Shown here in pieces: positions 1 to 5,216 of a DNA stretch of 7,343 nucleotides. Every line of letters starts with the position of its first letter. The first letter of the stretch is position 1. The position numbers were made by a program, and so were the translations under genes. Location: contig JAGLEA010000083.1 in NCBI GenBank assembly GCA_023145315.1, forward strand, positions 1 to 7,343. Direction: 5' to 3'. The DNA comes from Psychrilyobacter sp. Its GTDB lineage: Bacteria > Fusobacteriota > Fusobacteriia > Fusobacteriales > Fusobacteriaceae. The notes under the pieces are model-generated. The model saw only the letters and a program-made list of their open reading frames with translations, was not told the origin of the DNA and made no database searches.

Positions 1-614
1 TAATAAGTAAATTAAGAGAATTTTTAAGGCAAGCAAATGTATATAATAACGATGAAGATGCTAAATATGATGAAAAATTAGAAGCAATGAGAAAAGTTAT
101 GAATAGGGAAGTTCCTTTAAAGATACATGCTCATAGAGGAGACGATATCGTGTCTGCAATAAGAGTTGTGGAGGAGTTTGATTTATTATACACATTAGAT
201 CATGTGACTTGTGGAGTAGATGTTTTAGATTATATCCATAGCAAAAAAAGAAACTTGATACTAGGGCCTAGTCTAGGATCTCGTGGAAAGATGGAAATTA
301 AAGGGAAAGGATTTGATAATGTAGTAAAATTAGCAGTGGGGCAGGATATATCTATAATAACTGATGCTCCTGTAATTCCATTGCAATATCTACCAATTAC
401 AGTAGGATTAGCAATATCAAAGGGACTTCCATATAGAAAGGGATTAGAAGCAGTAACAATAAATCCTGCTCGTATGATGGGAGTAGAAGGGAGAGTTGGA
501 AGTATAGAGATAGGTAAAGATGCAGATTTAGTAGTGTGGGAAGATAAGCCATTTATAACGATACAAGATCCTAAATTAGTGATGATAGATGGAAAAATAA
601 TAGAAAAAAAATAA
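1..614 (+). CDS. Metal-dependent amidohydrolase, C-terminal part (5' end outside window)
   Basis: The frame is open from the left edge (first full codon at base 3), so this is a gene cut by the window and not a complete gene starting at the ATG at 87. About 203 codons are visible. Seen: an HAHR motif (visible residues 42-45) preceded by LKI, an LDHVT segment (about residues 66-70), an ITDAPV segment with the Asp at visible residue 121, and the closing signature NPA-R-MG, then GSIEIGKDADLVVW. In the amidohydrolase superfamily (imidazolonepropionase-like, COG1228 type) such His residues bind the metal, the late Asp is catalytic, and the closing stretch is the small beta-sandwich that frames the TIM barrel. 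The enzyme hydrolyses an amide or C-N bond and is probably cytoplasmic. The substrate cannot be told from this fragment. It ends in TAA directly before a terminator shared with the convergent operon. Confidence 0.85.
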   Translation, partial: ISKLREFLRQANVYNNDEDAKYDEKLEAMRKVMNREVPLKIHAHRGDDIVSAIRVVEEFDLLYTLDHVTCGVDVLDYIHSKKRNLILGPSLGSRGKMEIKGKGFDNVVKLAVGQDISIITDAPVIPLQYLPITVGLAISKGLPYRKGLEAVTINPARMMGVEGRVGSIEIGKDADLVVWEDKPFITIQDPKLVMIDGKIIEKK

Positions 615-621
615 GTATAAA

Positions 622-650
622 AAAAAGCCAGTAATCTTTGCTGGCTTTTT
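622..650. terminator. Bidirectional Rho-independent terminator
   Basis: A perfect stem AAAAAGCCAG (622-631) pairs with CTGGCTTTTT (641-650) around a 9-base loop. A T run follows on the plus strand, and the A run at 619-626 becomes a T run on the minus strand. It lies between two convergent stop codons (614 and 653), so it can end both the amidohydrolase and the lysozyme/AIR-synthase operon. Confidence 0.9.
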
Positions 651-652
651 GA

Positions 653-1642
653 TTATATGACTTTATAGAGTTCATCACTAAGAGGTTCTAAAATAATATC
701 TTTATTACCTTCTAAATCAATAATAAATTTATCTTCTAAATTAGGAGTAAATCTACCAATTTCAACAGTTGGAATCTTATGAGAGTTTAAAATTTCCATA
801 AGATTTTTTTTGTTTTTAGGAGATACTATAATGATCATAGAACCACTAGAGATTAATTTCAGGGGATCAATATTATAGAAATTGCAAATTTTACTACTGA
901 CACTGTGTATATTTAATTTATTAGAAAAAACAGTAACTCCTAATTTGGTTAGTTCAGAAATTTCCCAAAGAGCTCCTAAAATTCCTCCTTCTGTAACATC
1001 ATGCATACCTTTATTTAATTTTTTTGATAAAAGTCCTTCTTTGACTACACTTGTCATATCCATCATAGATTTTGCAAAATTTAATTCATCTTTTGTAAGA
1101 ACACTTGTTAATTCCACTTCTTTTTCATAGGCAATAATTGCAGTACCCTCTATTGCAACCCCTTTAGTAAGTAAGATAAGATCATCTATATCGACTTTGT
1201 TTTTTCTTTCATAGTGTTCCTTTGTTCCAAAACCAATACCAGTTACTGAAACAATGATTTTATTTACAGCATCCGTAATTTCGGTATGTCCTCCTAAGAT
1301 ATCAATATTTAATAATTGACACTCTGTTTCCATATCAATAATTATTTTTTTTAGATCATCTGTAGTCGTTGTAGGAGGCGCTAATATAGTAACCATAATA
1401 CCAAGTGGCTCAGTTCCTGTAGTTGCTAGATCATTACATGTTATATTTACTGCTAGTTTTCCAATTTTATTTACAGCACCAGTTATAGGATCGCTACTGA
1501 TATAACAGATTTTATCTCCTAAATCAATAGCTGCACAATCATCTCCAATTCCTGGTGTATTTAAAAATTCTTTTCTTTTTTTCTTAATATTTTTAAATAT
1601 TATTTCCTCTAGTTGACTTGCTGTTAATTTTCCAATATTCAT
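653..1642 (-). CDS. AIR synthase-related protein (PurM/HypE/ThiL superfamily)
   Basis: A 329-residue protein with the two-domain layout of the PurM superfamily. The N-terminal domain spans about residues 30-140, with GIGDDCA (31-37), Asp51, ND (70-71) and GGHTE (117-121). The C-terminal domain spans about 152-300, with MHDVTEGG (213-220) and SSGSM (265-269). In this family the Asp-rich and GGH loops bind ATP and Mg2+, and members phosphorylate or dehydrate small molecules or peptide tails (PurM, ThiL, SelD, HypE). No pur, thi or hyp gene is nearby, and the sequence best fits the uncharacterised 'AIR synthase-related' group often labelled HypE-like. The substrate is unknown. The ATG has a strong SD (GAGGTGAA, minus strand, 1646-1653) in a 16-base gap after the lysozyme gene, so the two are very likely cotranscribed. 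Length is normal for the family and I see no broken motif. Confidence 0.8.
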   Translation of the reverse strand: MNIGKLTASQLEEIIFKNIKKKRKEFLNTPGIGDDCAAIDLGDKICYISSDPITGAVNKIGKLAVNITCNDLATTGTEPLGIMVTILAPPTTTTDDLKKIIIDMETECQLLNIDILGGHTEITDAVNKIIVSVTGIGFGTKEHYERKNKVDIDDLILLTKGVAIEGTAIIAYEKEVELTSVLTKDELNFAKSMMDMTSVVKEGLLSKKLNKGMHDVTEGGILGALWEISELTKLGVTVFSNKLNIHSVSSKICNFYNIDPLKLISSGSMIIIVSPKNKKNLMEILNSHKIPTVEIGRFTPNLEDKFIIDLEGNKDIILEPLSDELYKVI

Positions 1643-1658
1643 TAATTCACCTCAAAGT

Positions 1659-2210
1659 TTAATTCCATACAAATATTAAATTATATAATGAATAGATAAA
1701 ATATGATCCATCATCATACTGTTTTTGTTCATCTATACGCCTTTTATAGAGTCCAATATAGGATTTCCCATGGATCTTATCCCATTTTAAAAATTCTTTA
1801 CTAGTTTTAGAGAATCTATTTTTATTATGATATTTAATAAGTGTAGAGGTTCTAAATCTCCTAACACCTATATTATAAGCTAAACTTACCATAGAATCAT
1901 ATTGTTTTTGAGAAGTTTTTACATGAAGAGAATTGAAAACTCCTTGTTCTGCAACTTTCAAATCTTGTTTTAGGAGTTCTAAAGCACGTTTTTTTGTTAT
2001 CGTCATATTAGCTCTAACCGTTTTACTTGTATGACCATATCCAATAGTTAAAACACCACCACTATCTCTATATGATTTTAAGCTAAGTTTTTCTATCTTC
2101 ATTAAAGATTCAATACCGCTACTACTTATTTTTTCAGGATTTTTCATAGCTAGGATAGTAACTAACCAAATAAAAAGTAATAAAATAATACCTGGAATAA
2201 TTTTTTTCAA
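1659..2210 (-). CDS. GH24 (T4-type) lysozyme with N-terminal membrane anchor
   Basis: A 183-residue muramidase that should cleave the MurNAc-GlcNAc bond of peptidoglycan in the periplasm. Residues 3-22 form one strongly hydrophobic segment after two lysines, which could be a signal anchor or uncleaved signal peptide. The catalytic region has Glu40, Asp49 and Thr55, and this spacing (9 and 6) equals that of Glu11, Asp20 and Thr26 in T4 lysozyme. Further family marks are GYGHT (57-61), SLAYNIG (109-115), Trp143 and GLYKRR with Glu161. The tail after residue 168 is short, aromatic and hydrophobic. The start is a TTG, chosen because GAGGTGAG lies 3 bases upstream and because later ATGs would cut off the anchor. 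It is first in an operon with the AIR synthase-like gene. No holin, spanin or phage gene is near, so it may be a host wall enzyme or a domesticated phage endolysin (inference). Confidence 0.85.
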   Translation of the reverse strand: MKKIIPGIILLLFIWLVTILAMKNPEKISSSGIESLMKIEKLSLKSYRDSGGVLTIGYGHTSKTVRANMTITKKRALELLKQDLKVAEQGVFNSLHVKTSQKQYDSMVSLAYNIGVRRFRTSTLIKYHNKNRFSKTSKEFLKWDKIHGKSYIGLYKRRIDEQKQYDDGSYFIYSLYNLIFVWN

Positions 2211-2213
2211 ATT

Positions 2214-2221
2214 CTCACCTC
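2214..2221 (-). promoter_or_regulatory. Shine-Dalgarno site that fixes a TTG start
   Basis: On the minus strand this reads GAGGTGAG, three bases before the TTG at 2210. It is nearly identical to the site of the next gene in the operon and supports TTG as the true lysozyme start. Confidence 0.8.
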
Positions 2222-2238
2222 AATTTCTATATTTTAAA

Positions 2239-2270
2239 ATTATAACATATTTTCAGGATAAAGGCATCAA
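2239..2270 (-). promoter_or_regulatory. Extended -10 promoter for the lysozyme operon
   Basis: On the minus strand TGTTATAAT (2239-2247) is a consensus -10 with the TGn extension. The only -35 candidate, TTGATG (2265-2270), sits 20 bases away, which is too far for good use, so the extended -10 probably carries the promoter. The expected start point is about 22 bases before the TTG start codon. Confidence 0.6.
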
Positions 2271-2323
2271 AATAATATCCTTTGTATCTAGAAAAACTAA
2301 AGTAATAGAAGAGATTTTTATTC

Positions 2324-2339
2324 AATATACAGGTATATT
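2324..2339. repeat. Palindrome in divergent promoter region (possible operator)
   Basis: AATATAC and GTATATT form perfect 7-base arms with a 2-base centre. It lies about 75 bases upstream of the carrier -35 and about 50 bases upstream of the lysozyme -35 candidate. Its form fits a dimeric repressor or activator site, but no binding protein can be named and AT-rich DNA gives such palindromes by chance. Confidence 0.35.
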
Positions 2340-2387
2340 ATCAATAGTAAAATACTAAAAAATAACTCTAAAATTAAATTAGACTTA

Positions 2388-2400
2388 TATTGAATCAATA
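2388..2400. repeat. Palindrome upstream of the carrier promoter (possible operator)
   Basis: TATTGA and TCAATA are perfect 6-base arms around a central A. The site ends 13 bases before the -35 hexamer of the carrier promoter, a position typical for an activator contacting RNA polymerase. It does not match a regulator site that I can name with confidence. Confidence 0.3.
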
Positions 2401-2413
2401 ACTTTAATTCTGA

Positions 2414-2442
2414 TTGACAACATTTTGTTTTTAAATTATACT
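2414..2442 (+). promoter_or_regulatory. Sigma70-type promoter of the carrier gene
   Basis: TTGACA (2414-2419) and TATACT (2437-2442) are separated by exactly 17 bases, which is close to ideal. The expected transcript starts near 2449, leaving a leader of about 40 bases before ATG 2488. An in-frame TTG at 2425 lies inside this promoter and so cannot be the start codon of a transcript from it. Confidence 0.85.
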
Positions 2443-2474
2443 AAGAAGACTATAAAAATTTATAGAATATTCAG

Positions 2475-2481
2475 AAGGGGG
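2475..2481 (+). promoter_or_regulatory. Shine-Dalgarno site fixing ATG 2488
   Basis: AAGGGGG lies six bases before ATG 2488. It shows that the carrier begins here and not at the upstream in-frame TTG. Confidence 0.85.
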
Positions 2482-2487
2482 AAAAAA

Positions 2488-3972
2488 ATGAAAGAAAAGA
2501 AAAAATTTCAAATGCCAACAGCTTATACTATATTATTTAGTATAATTGCAATTGTTGCAATATTTACATGGGTAGTACCAGCAGGGCAATATGATTTTGT
2601 AGAGGGTTCAAAGCAACCTATACCAGGAACTTACCATGTTACCGATTCTAATCCACAGGGTTTATGGGAAGTAATAAATGCTCCTATAAATGGATTTTAC
2701 GAAGCTAAAGATATTGCCTTATTTGTATTAGTAATAGGTGGATTTTTAGGGATAGTAATGAAAACAGGAGCTATTGATGCAGGAATTGGTCATGTTATAA
2801 AAAAATTAAAGGGTAGAGAGAAAATAATGATACCTATATTGATGACTATATTTGCAGCAGGTGGAACTTCATTTGGATTAGCAGAGGAAACTATAGCATT
2901 CTATCCACTTCTAATCCCAGTATTTATAGGAGCGGGATATGACTCGCTGACAGCAGTAGGGGTAATAATGTTAGGAGCTGGAGTAGGAGTATTAGCTTCT
3001 ACTGTAAATCCATTTGCTACAGGTGTTGCTTCAGGATTTGCTGAAATATCTATTGGTGATGGGATTGGATTAAGACTTATTATGCTAGTTGTTTTACTAG
3101 GTTTTGCTATATTTTATATGATGAGATATGCAGAAAAAGTTAAAAATGATCCGACTAAATCTTTAGTTTATGATCAAAAGAAGGAAAATGAAGAACATTT
3201 TTTAGGTGCAGATGCAGAAACTACAACAGTACCTGAATTAACAAAGCAAAGAAAATTAATTTTATGTTTATTTGGTGGTACATTTATAGTTATGATATTT
3301 GGAGTAATCCCGTGGGCTTATAAGTTTAATATCACAATATTTGAAGATATTAATAACTTTTTCCTTGGATTACCAGGAATCGGTCATATATTAGGTGGAG
3401 TAGTTCCTTTAGGTGACTGGTGGTTTGGAGAGATGACTGTATTATTTATGGTATCATCTATCTTAATTGCAAAAGTATATGGAATGAGTGAAAAAGAACT
3501 AGTGGCTGTATTTGTACAAGGTGCAAGAGATCTATTAGGAGTAGCTCTAATTGTAGGAGTATCTAGAGGTATAACAATAGTAATGAACGCAGGTGGAATG
3601 ACAAATACAGTTTTATATTGGGGAGAGCAAGCACTTACAGGAGTAGGAGCTACAGCATTTGCAATTATTTCTTATTTATTTTATTTACCAATGTCATTCT
3701 TGATTCCTTCTACATCAGGATTAGCAACACTATCAATGCCTATCATGGCTCCATTAGGAGAGTTCTCAGGATTAGCAAAGAGTGTAGTAGTAACAGGTTA
3801 TCAATCAGCTTCAGGAGTATTAAATCTTATTACTCCTACATCAGCAGTTGTAATGGGTGGATTAGCTATTGGAAGAGTATCATATGGAAAATGGATAAAA
3901 TTTGTTATGCCATTCTTTATAGCTACAATTGTAATAACTATGGTAATGTTAGCTATTGGGTCAATGATGTAA
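2488..3972 (+). CDS. YfcC/DcuC-type membrane carrier (putative amino acid or C4-dicarboxylate transporter)
   Basis: A 494-residue inner-membrane protein with about 12 hydrophobic segments. The first (about 12-31) ends in WVVPAGQYD, a hallmark of the YfcC family. Conserved loops are GGTSFGLAEET (125-135), STVNPFATG (171-179), the re-entrant-like PSTSGLATLS (407-416), and ITPTSAVVMGG (448-458). A soluble loop at about 213-257 divides the protein into two halves, as in the ion transporter superfamily. The family (Pfam DcuC/YfcC) is described as secondary carriers or antiporters for basic amino acids, short peptides or C4-dicarboxylates. Motifs alone do not settle the substrate here. The gene stands alone, with its own promoter upstream and a hairpin terminator just after its stop. 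The start is ATG 2488 because of the SD at 2475. The 21 extra codons upstream overlap the promoter. Confidence 0.85.
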   Translation: MKEKKKFQMPTAYTILFSIIAIVAIFTWVVPAGQYDFVEGSKQPIPGTYHVTDSNPQGLWEVINAPINGFYEAKDIALFVLVIGGFLGIVMKTGAIDAGIGHVIKKLKGREKIMIPILMTIFAAGGTSFGLAEETIAFYPLLIPVFIGAGYDSLTAVGVIMLGAGVGVLASTVNPFATGVASGFAEISIGDGIGLRLIMLVVLLGFAIFYMMRYAEKVKNDPTKSLVYDQKKENEEHFLGADAETTTVPELTKQRKLILCLFGGTFIVMIFGVIPWAYKFNITIFEDINNFFLGLPGIGHILGGVVPLGDWWFGEMTVLFMVSSILIAKVYGMSEKELVAVFVQGARDLLGVALIVGVSRGITIVMNAGGMTNTVLYWGEQALTGVGATAFAIISYLFYLPMSFLIPSTSGLATLSMPIMAPLGEFSGLAKSVVVTGYQSASGVLNLITPTSAVVMGGLAIGRVSYGKWIKFVMPFFIATIVITMVMLAIGSMM

Positions 3973-3990
3973 ATTAATATTTATAACAAT

Positions 3991-4022
3991 AAGAAAAGCA
4001 GCCTAAATAGGCTGCTTTTCTT
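3991..4022. terminator. Bidirectional Rho-independent terminator
   Basis: A 13-bp perfect stem (3991-4003 with 4010-4022; core AAAAGCAGCC and GGCTGCTTTT) surrounds a 6-base loop TAAATA. It lies between the convergent ends of the carrier (3972) and nfo (4022), and its right arm touches the nfo stop codon. It should serve both genes. Confidence 0.9.
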
Positions 4023-4891
4023 TATTTAATCAAGCTATATAGAAGCTCTATCTCCTCTTTCCAAATTTCAGAATTTATAGTTTCTAGAGTTATTGGCATA
4101 TTGTCAAATCGTGGGTCATTCATAAATCTAGCAAAAAAATCCATACCTAGTAGACCGTTACCGATACTTTCGTGTCTATCTTTTTTACAACCTAGCCCAT
4201 ACATTGAATCATTAAGATGGATTCCCTTCAGATAATTAAATCCAACTAGTTCTTCAAACTCATTAAAAGTACTTTTATACCCCTCTTCTGTAGCTAAGTC
4301 ATATCCGTAGTCAAAAGTGTGGCAAGTATCAAGAAGTACACCTATTCTACTCTTGTCTTCAACTTTGTCAATGATAGTTTTAAGTTCACTAAAAGCTCCA
4401 CCAATGGTATTTCCTTTGCCAGCAGTATTTTCTAAAACTACCGTAATATACTTAGTTTCTTTAATAGCGTCATTTATTCCCTTTGCAATAAGTTCGCACC
4501 CTTCTTCTACACTAATTAATCCAAGGTGACTTCCACAATGGAGATTGATATAATGTAATCCTAATTCCTCCCCTCTTTTTAATTCATCAACTAGAGCATC
4601 GTAAGATTTTTGCCATTTTTCTGGATCATTATTTGCTAAATTAATTAGATATCCTGCATGTGGCATAATAAATTTCTTATCGATATTATATTTTTTAACC
4701 TCGTCATTAAATTTTGAGATTATTTTCTCATCATAATCTTTTGCAACCCATCTTTTTTGGTTTTTAAGAAACATGGCAAATGCAACTCCACCAATATCGT
4801 TACAATTCTTTGGTGCCTTGAAAACTCCTCCACTAACAGAAACATGTGCTCCTAAAAACTTATTTATTTTATATTCACTATTATTTTTCAT
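4022..4891 (-). CDS. nfo: Endonuclease IV (AP endonuclease, Nfo)
   Basis: A 289-residue class II AP endonuclease of base excision repair. It cuts 5' to abasic sites and trims blocked 3' ends. It is a metal-dependent TIM-barrel enzyme expected in the cytoplasm. All nine Zn ligands of E. coli Nfo are present at a constant offset of +9: His78, His118, Glu154, Asp188, His191, His225, Asp238, His240 and Glu270. FLGAHVS (12-18), NQKRW (44-48), LLDTCH (186-191) and HLNDS (225-229) are family motifs. The N terminus is 9 residues longer than in E. coli, and the start ATG is backed by AGGAGGAG just upstream. One small oddity is HCGSH (118-122), where most members have HPGSH. The gene stands alone, with a likely extended -10 promoter upstream and a shared terminator downstream. 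Confidence 0.96.
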   Translation of the reverse strand: MKNNSEYKINKFLGAHVSVSGGVFKAPKNCNDIGGVAFAMFLKNQKRWVAKDYDEKIISKFNDEVKKYNIDKKFIMPHAGYLINLANNDPEKWQKSYDALVDELKRGEELGLHYINLHCGSHLGLISVEEGCELIAKGINDAIKETKYITVVLENTAGKGNTIGGAFSELKTIIDKVEDKSRIGVLLDTCHTFDYGYDLATEEGYKSTFNEFEELVGFNYLKGIHLNDSMYGLGCKKDRHESIGNGLLGMDFFARFMNDPRFDNMPITLETINSEIWKEEIELLYSLIK

Positions 4892-4895
4892 TTTT

Positions 4896-4903
4896 CTCCT
4901 CCT
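4896..4903 (-). promoter_or_regulatory. Shine-Dalgarno site of nfo
   Basis: AGGAGGAG on the minus strand lies 4 bases before ATG 4891. It supports the start that gives a slightly longer N terminus than E. coli Nfo. Confidence 0.8.
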
Positions 4904-4924
4904 GATTTTCTAATATTATATATA

Positions 4925-4933
4925 ATTATATCA
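4925..4933 (-). promoter_or_regulatory. Extended -10 promoter of nfo
   Basis: On the minus strand TGATATAAT is a full TGn plus TATAAT element. The -35 region at the usual distance is only a T run that belongs to the neighbouring terminator stem, so the promoter would rely on the extended -10. A second, weaker TATAAT lies at 4915-4920. Confidence 0.5.
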
Positions 4934-4944
4934 TGGTTTAACCA
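4934..4944. repeat. Palindrome in the nfo promoter spacer
   Basis: TGGTT and AACCA are perfect 5-base arms around a central T, directly upstream of the extended -10. A protein bound here would block the promoter. It is short and may be chance. Confidence 0.25.
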
Positions 4945-4948
4945 AATA

Positions 4949-4975
4949 AAAAAGTCAGCTAAAAGCTGACTTTTT
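4949..4975. terminator. Rho-independent terminator of the small peptide unit
   Basis: A 12-bp perfect stem (4949-4960 with 4964-4975; core GTCAGCT and AGCTGAC) closes on an AAA triloop, with A/T runs on both sides. On the minus strand it ends transcripts from the small peptide gene, which stops 19 bases upstream, and any read-through from the LPP20 operon. It lies immediately upstream of the nfo promoter. Confidence 0.9.
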
Positions 4976-4994
4976 CTATATTATTAGATTATTA

Positions 4995-5075
4995 TTAATT
5001 AGCTAAAACTAATGATAAACTTATCATACTTGTAAATACTGTTGATACCTTCAACATATAAACTATTTTCTTCAT
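4995..5075 (-). CDS. Small hydrophobic peptide, 26 residues, function unknown
   Basis: The open frame runs ATG (5075-5073) to TAA (4997-4995). The peptide begins MKKIVYMLK, continues with a Ser/Thr/Met/Leu-rich hydrophobic stretch and ends SLVLAN. It looks like a bare signal peptide or single membrane helix with a basic N terminus. Translation is supported by AAGGAG seven bases upstream of the ATG. A near-consensus promoter lies about 110 bases upstream and a strong terminator just downstream, so it sits in a well-formed unit and is not stray open frame. It could be a type I toxin-like or stress membrane peptide, a leader peptide, a secreted signal peptide, or the remnant of a longer exported protein. 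No Cys is present, so it is not a lysis lipoprotein. It lies downstream of and codirectional with the LPP20 operon, with no terminator between them. I do not recognise the family. Confidence 0.55.
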   Translation of the reverse strand: MKKIVYMLKVSTVFTSMISLSLVLAN

Positions 5076-5178
5076 TTCCTATCTCCTTGTTACCTTGGTT
5101 GCAGAACTCATCAACTGCAGTTTTCCAGTATTATCTTATTTCACTTACAATTTTTGGACCATTAAAAATACTTGTGAT
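5076..5178 (-). ncRNA. Leader of the small peptide transcript (structured 5' UTR candidate)
   Basis: From the predicted start near 5178 to the ATG at 5075 there are about 100 untranslated bases. The 5' half can form an AU hairpin (5147-5155 with 5164-5175, three-base bulge). The 3' half (about 5083-5115) is richer in G and C than its surroundings and can pair UGCAG with CUGCA across 10 bases. GATAG next to the SD could pair with CTATC at the extreme 5' end. None of this matches a riboswitch that I know, and pairing was judged by eye. Confidence 0.3.
5083..5088 (-). promoter_or_regulatory. Shine-Dalgarno site of the small peptide
   Basis: AAGGAG on the minus strand with a seven-base spacer to ATG 5075. 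This is the main evidence that the 26-codon frame is translated. Confidence 0.65.
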
Positions 5179-5184
5179 AGAATC

Positions 5185-5213
5185 ATAATATCATTCTACG
5201 TCAAAAAAGTCAA
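5185..5213 (-). promoter_or_regulatory. Promoter of the small peptide unit
   Basis: On the minus strand TTGACT (5208-5213), a 17-base spacer and TATTAT (5185-5190) with a TGA extension form a strong sigma70-type promoter. It starts three bases after the stop codon of the LPP20-partner gene, so the small unit can be expressed apart from that operon. Confidence 0.75.
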
Positions 5214-5216
5214 GAG

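Noticed and set aside
882..1130. Open frame of 82 codons on the plus strand
   Set aside because: It is antisense to the AIR synthase-like gene, has no SD or promoter, and resembles no protein I know.
1659..2210. Prophage or lysis cassette suggested by the lysozyme
   Set aside because: No holin, spanin, capsid, tail, integrase or attachment repeat is seen in the window.
2425..2487. N-terminal extension of the carrier from TTG 2425
   Set aside because: It lies inside the promoter between the -35 and the transcript start and has no SD, while ATG 2488 has a strong one.
3618..3977. Open frame of 119 codons on the plus strand
   Set aside because: It overlaps the carrier in another frame. The composition (Ser/Tyr/Ile runs) is that of a frame-shifted shadow.
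4317..4529. Open frame of 70 codons on the plus strand
   Set aside because: It is antisense to nfo, whose coding is certain from the nine metal ligands, and no start signals are seen.
5083..5100. Possible rRNA fragment (GTAACAAGG-like string)
   Set aside because: The match to the 16S 3' region is only a few bases and the flanks do not match, so it is more simply an SD context.
5079..5111. 10-codon mini-frame in the small peptide leader (minus strand)
   Set aside because: There is no good SD of its own. It overlaps the SD of the 26-codon frame and is mentioned only as a possible leader.
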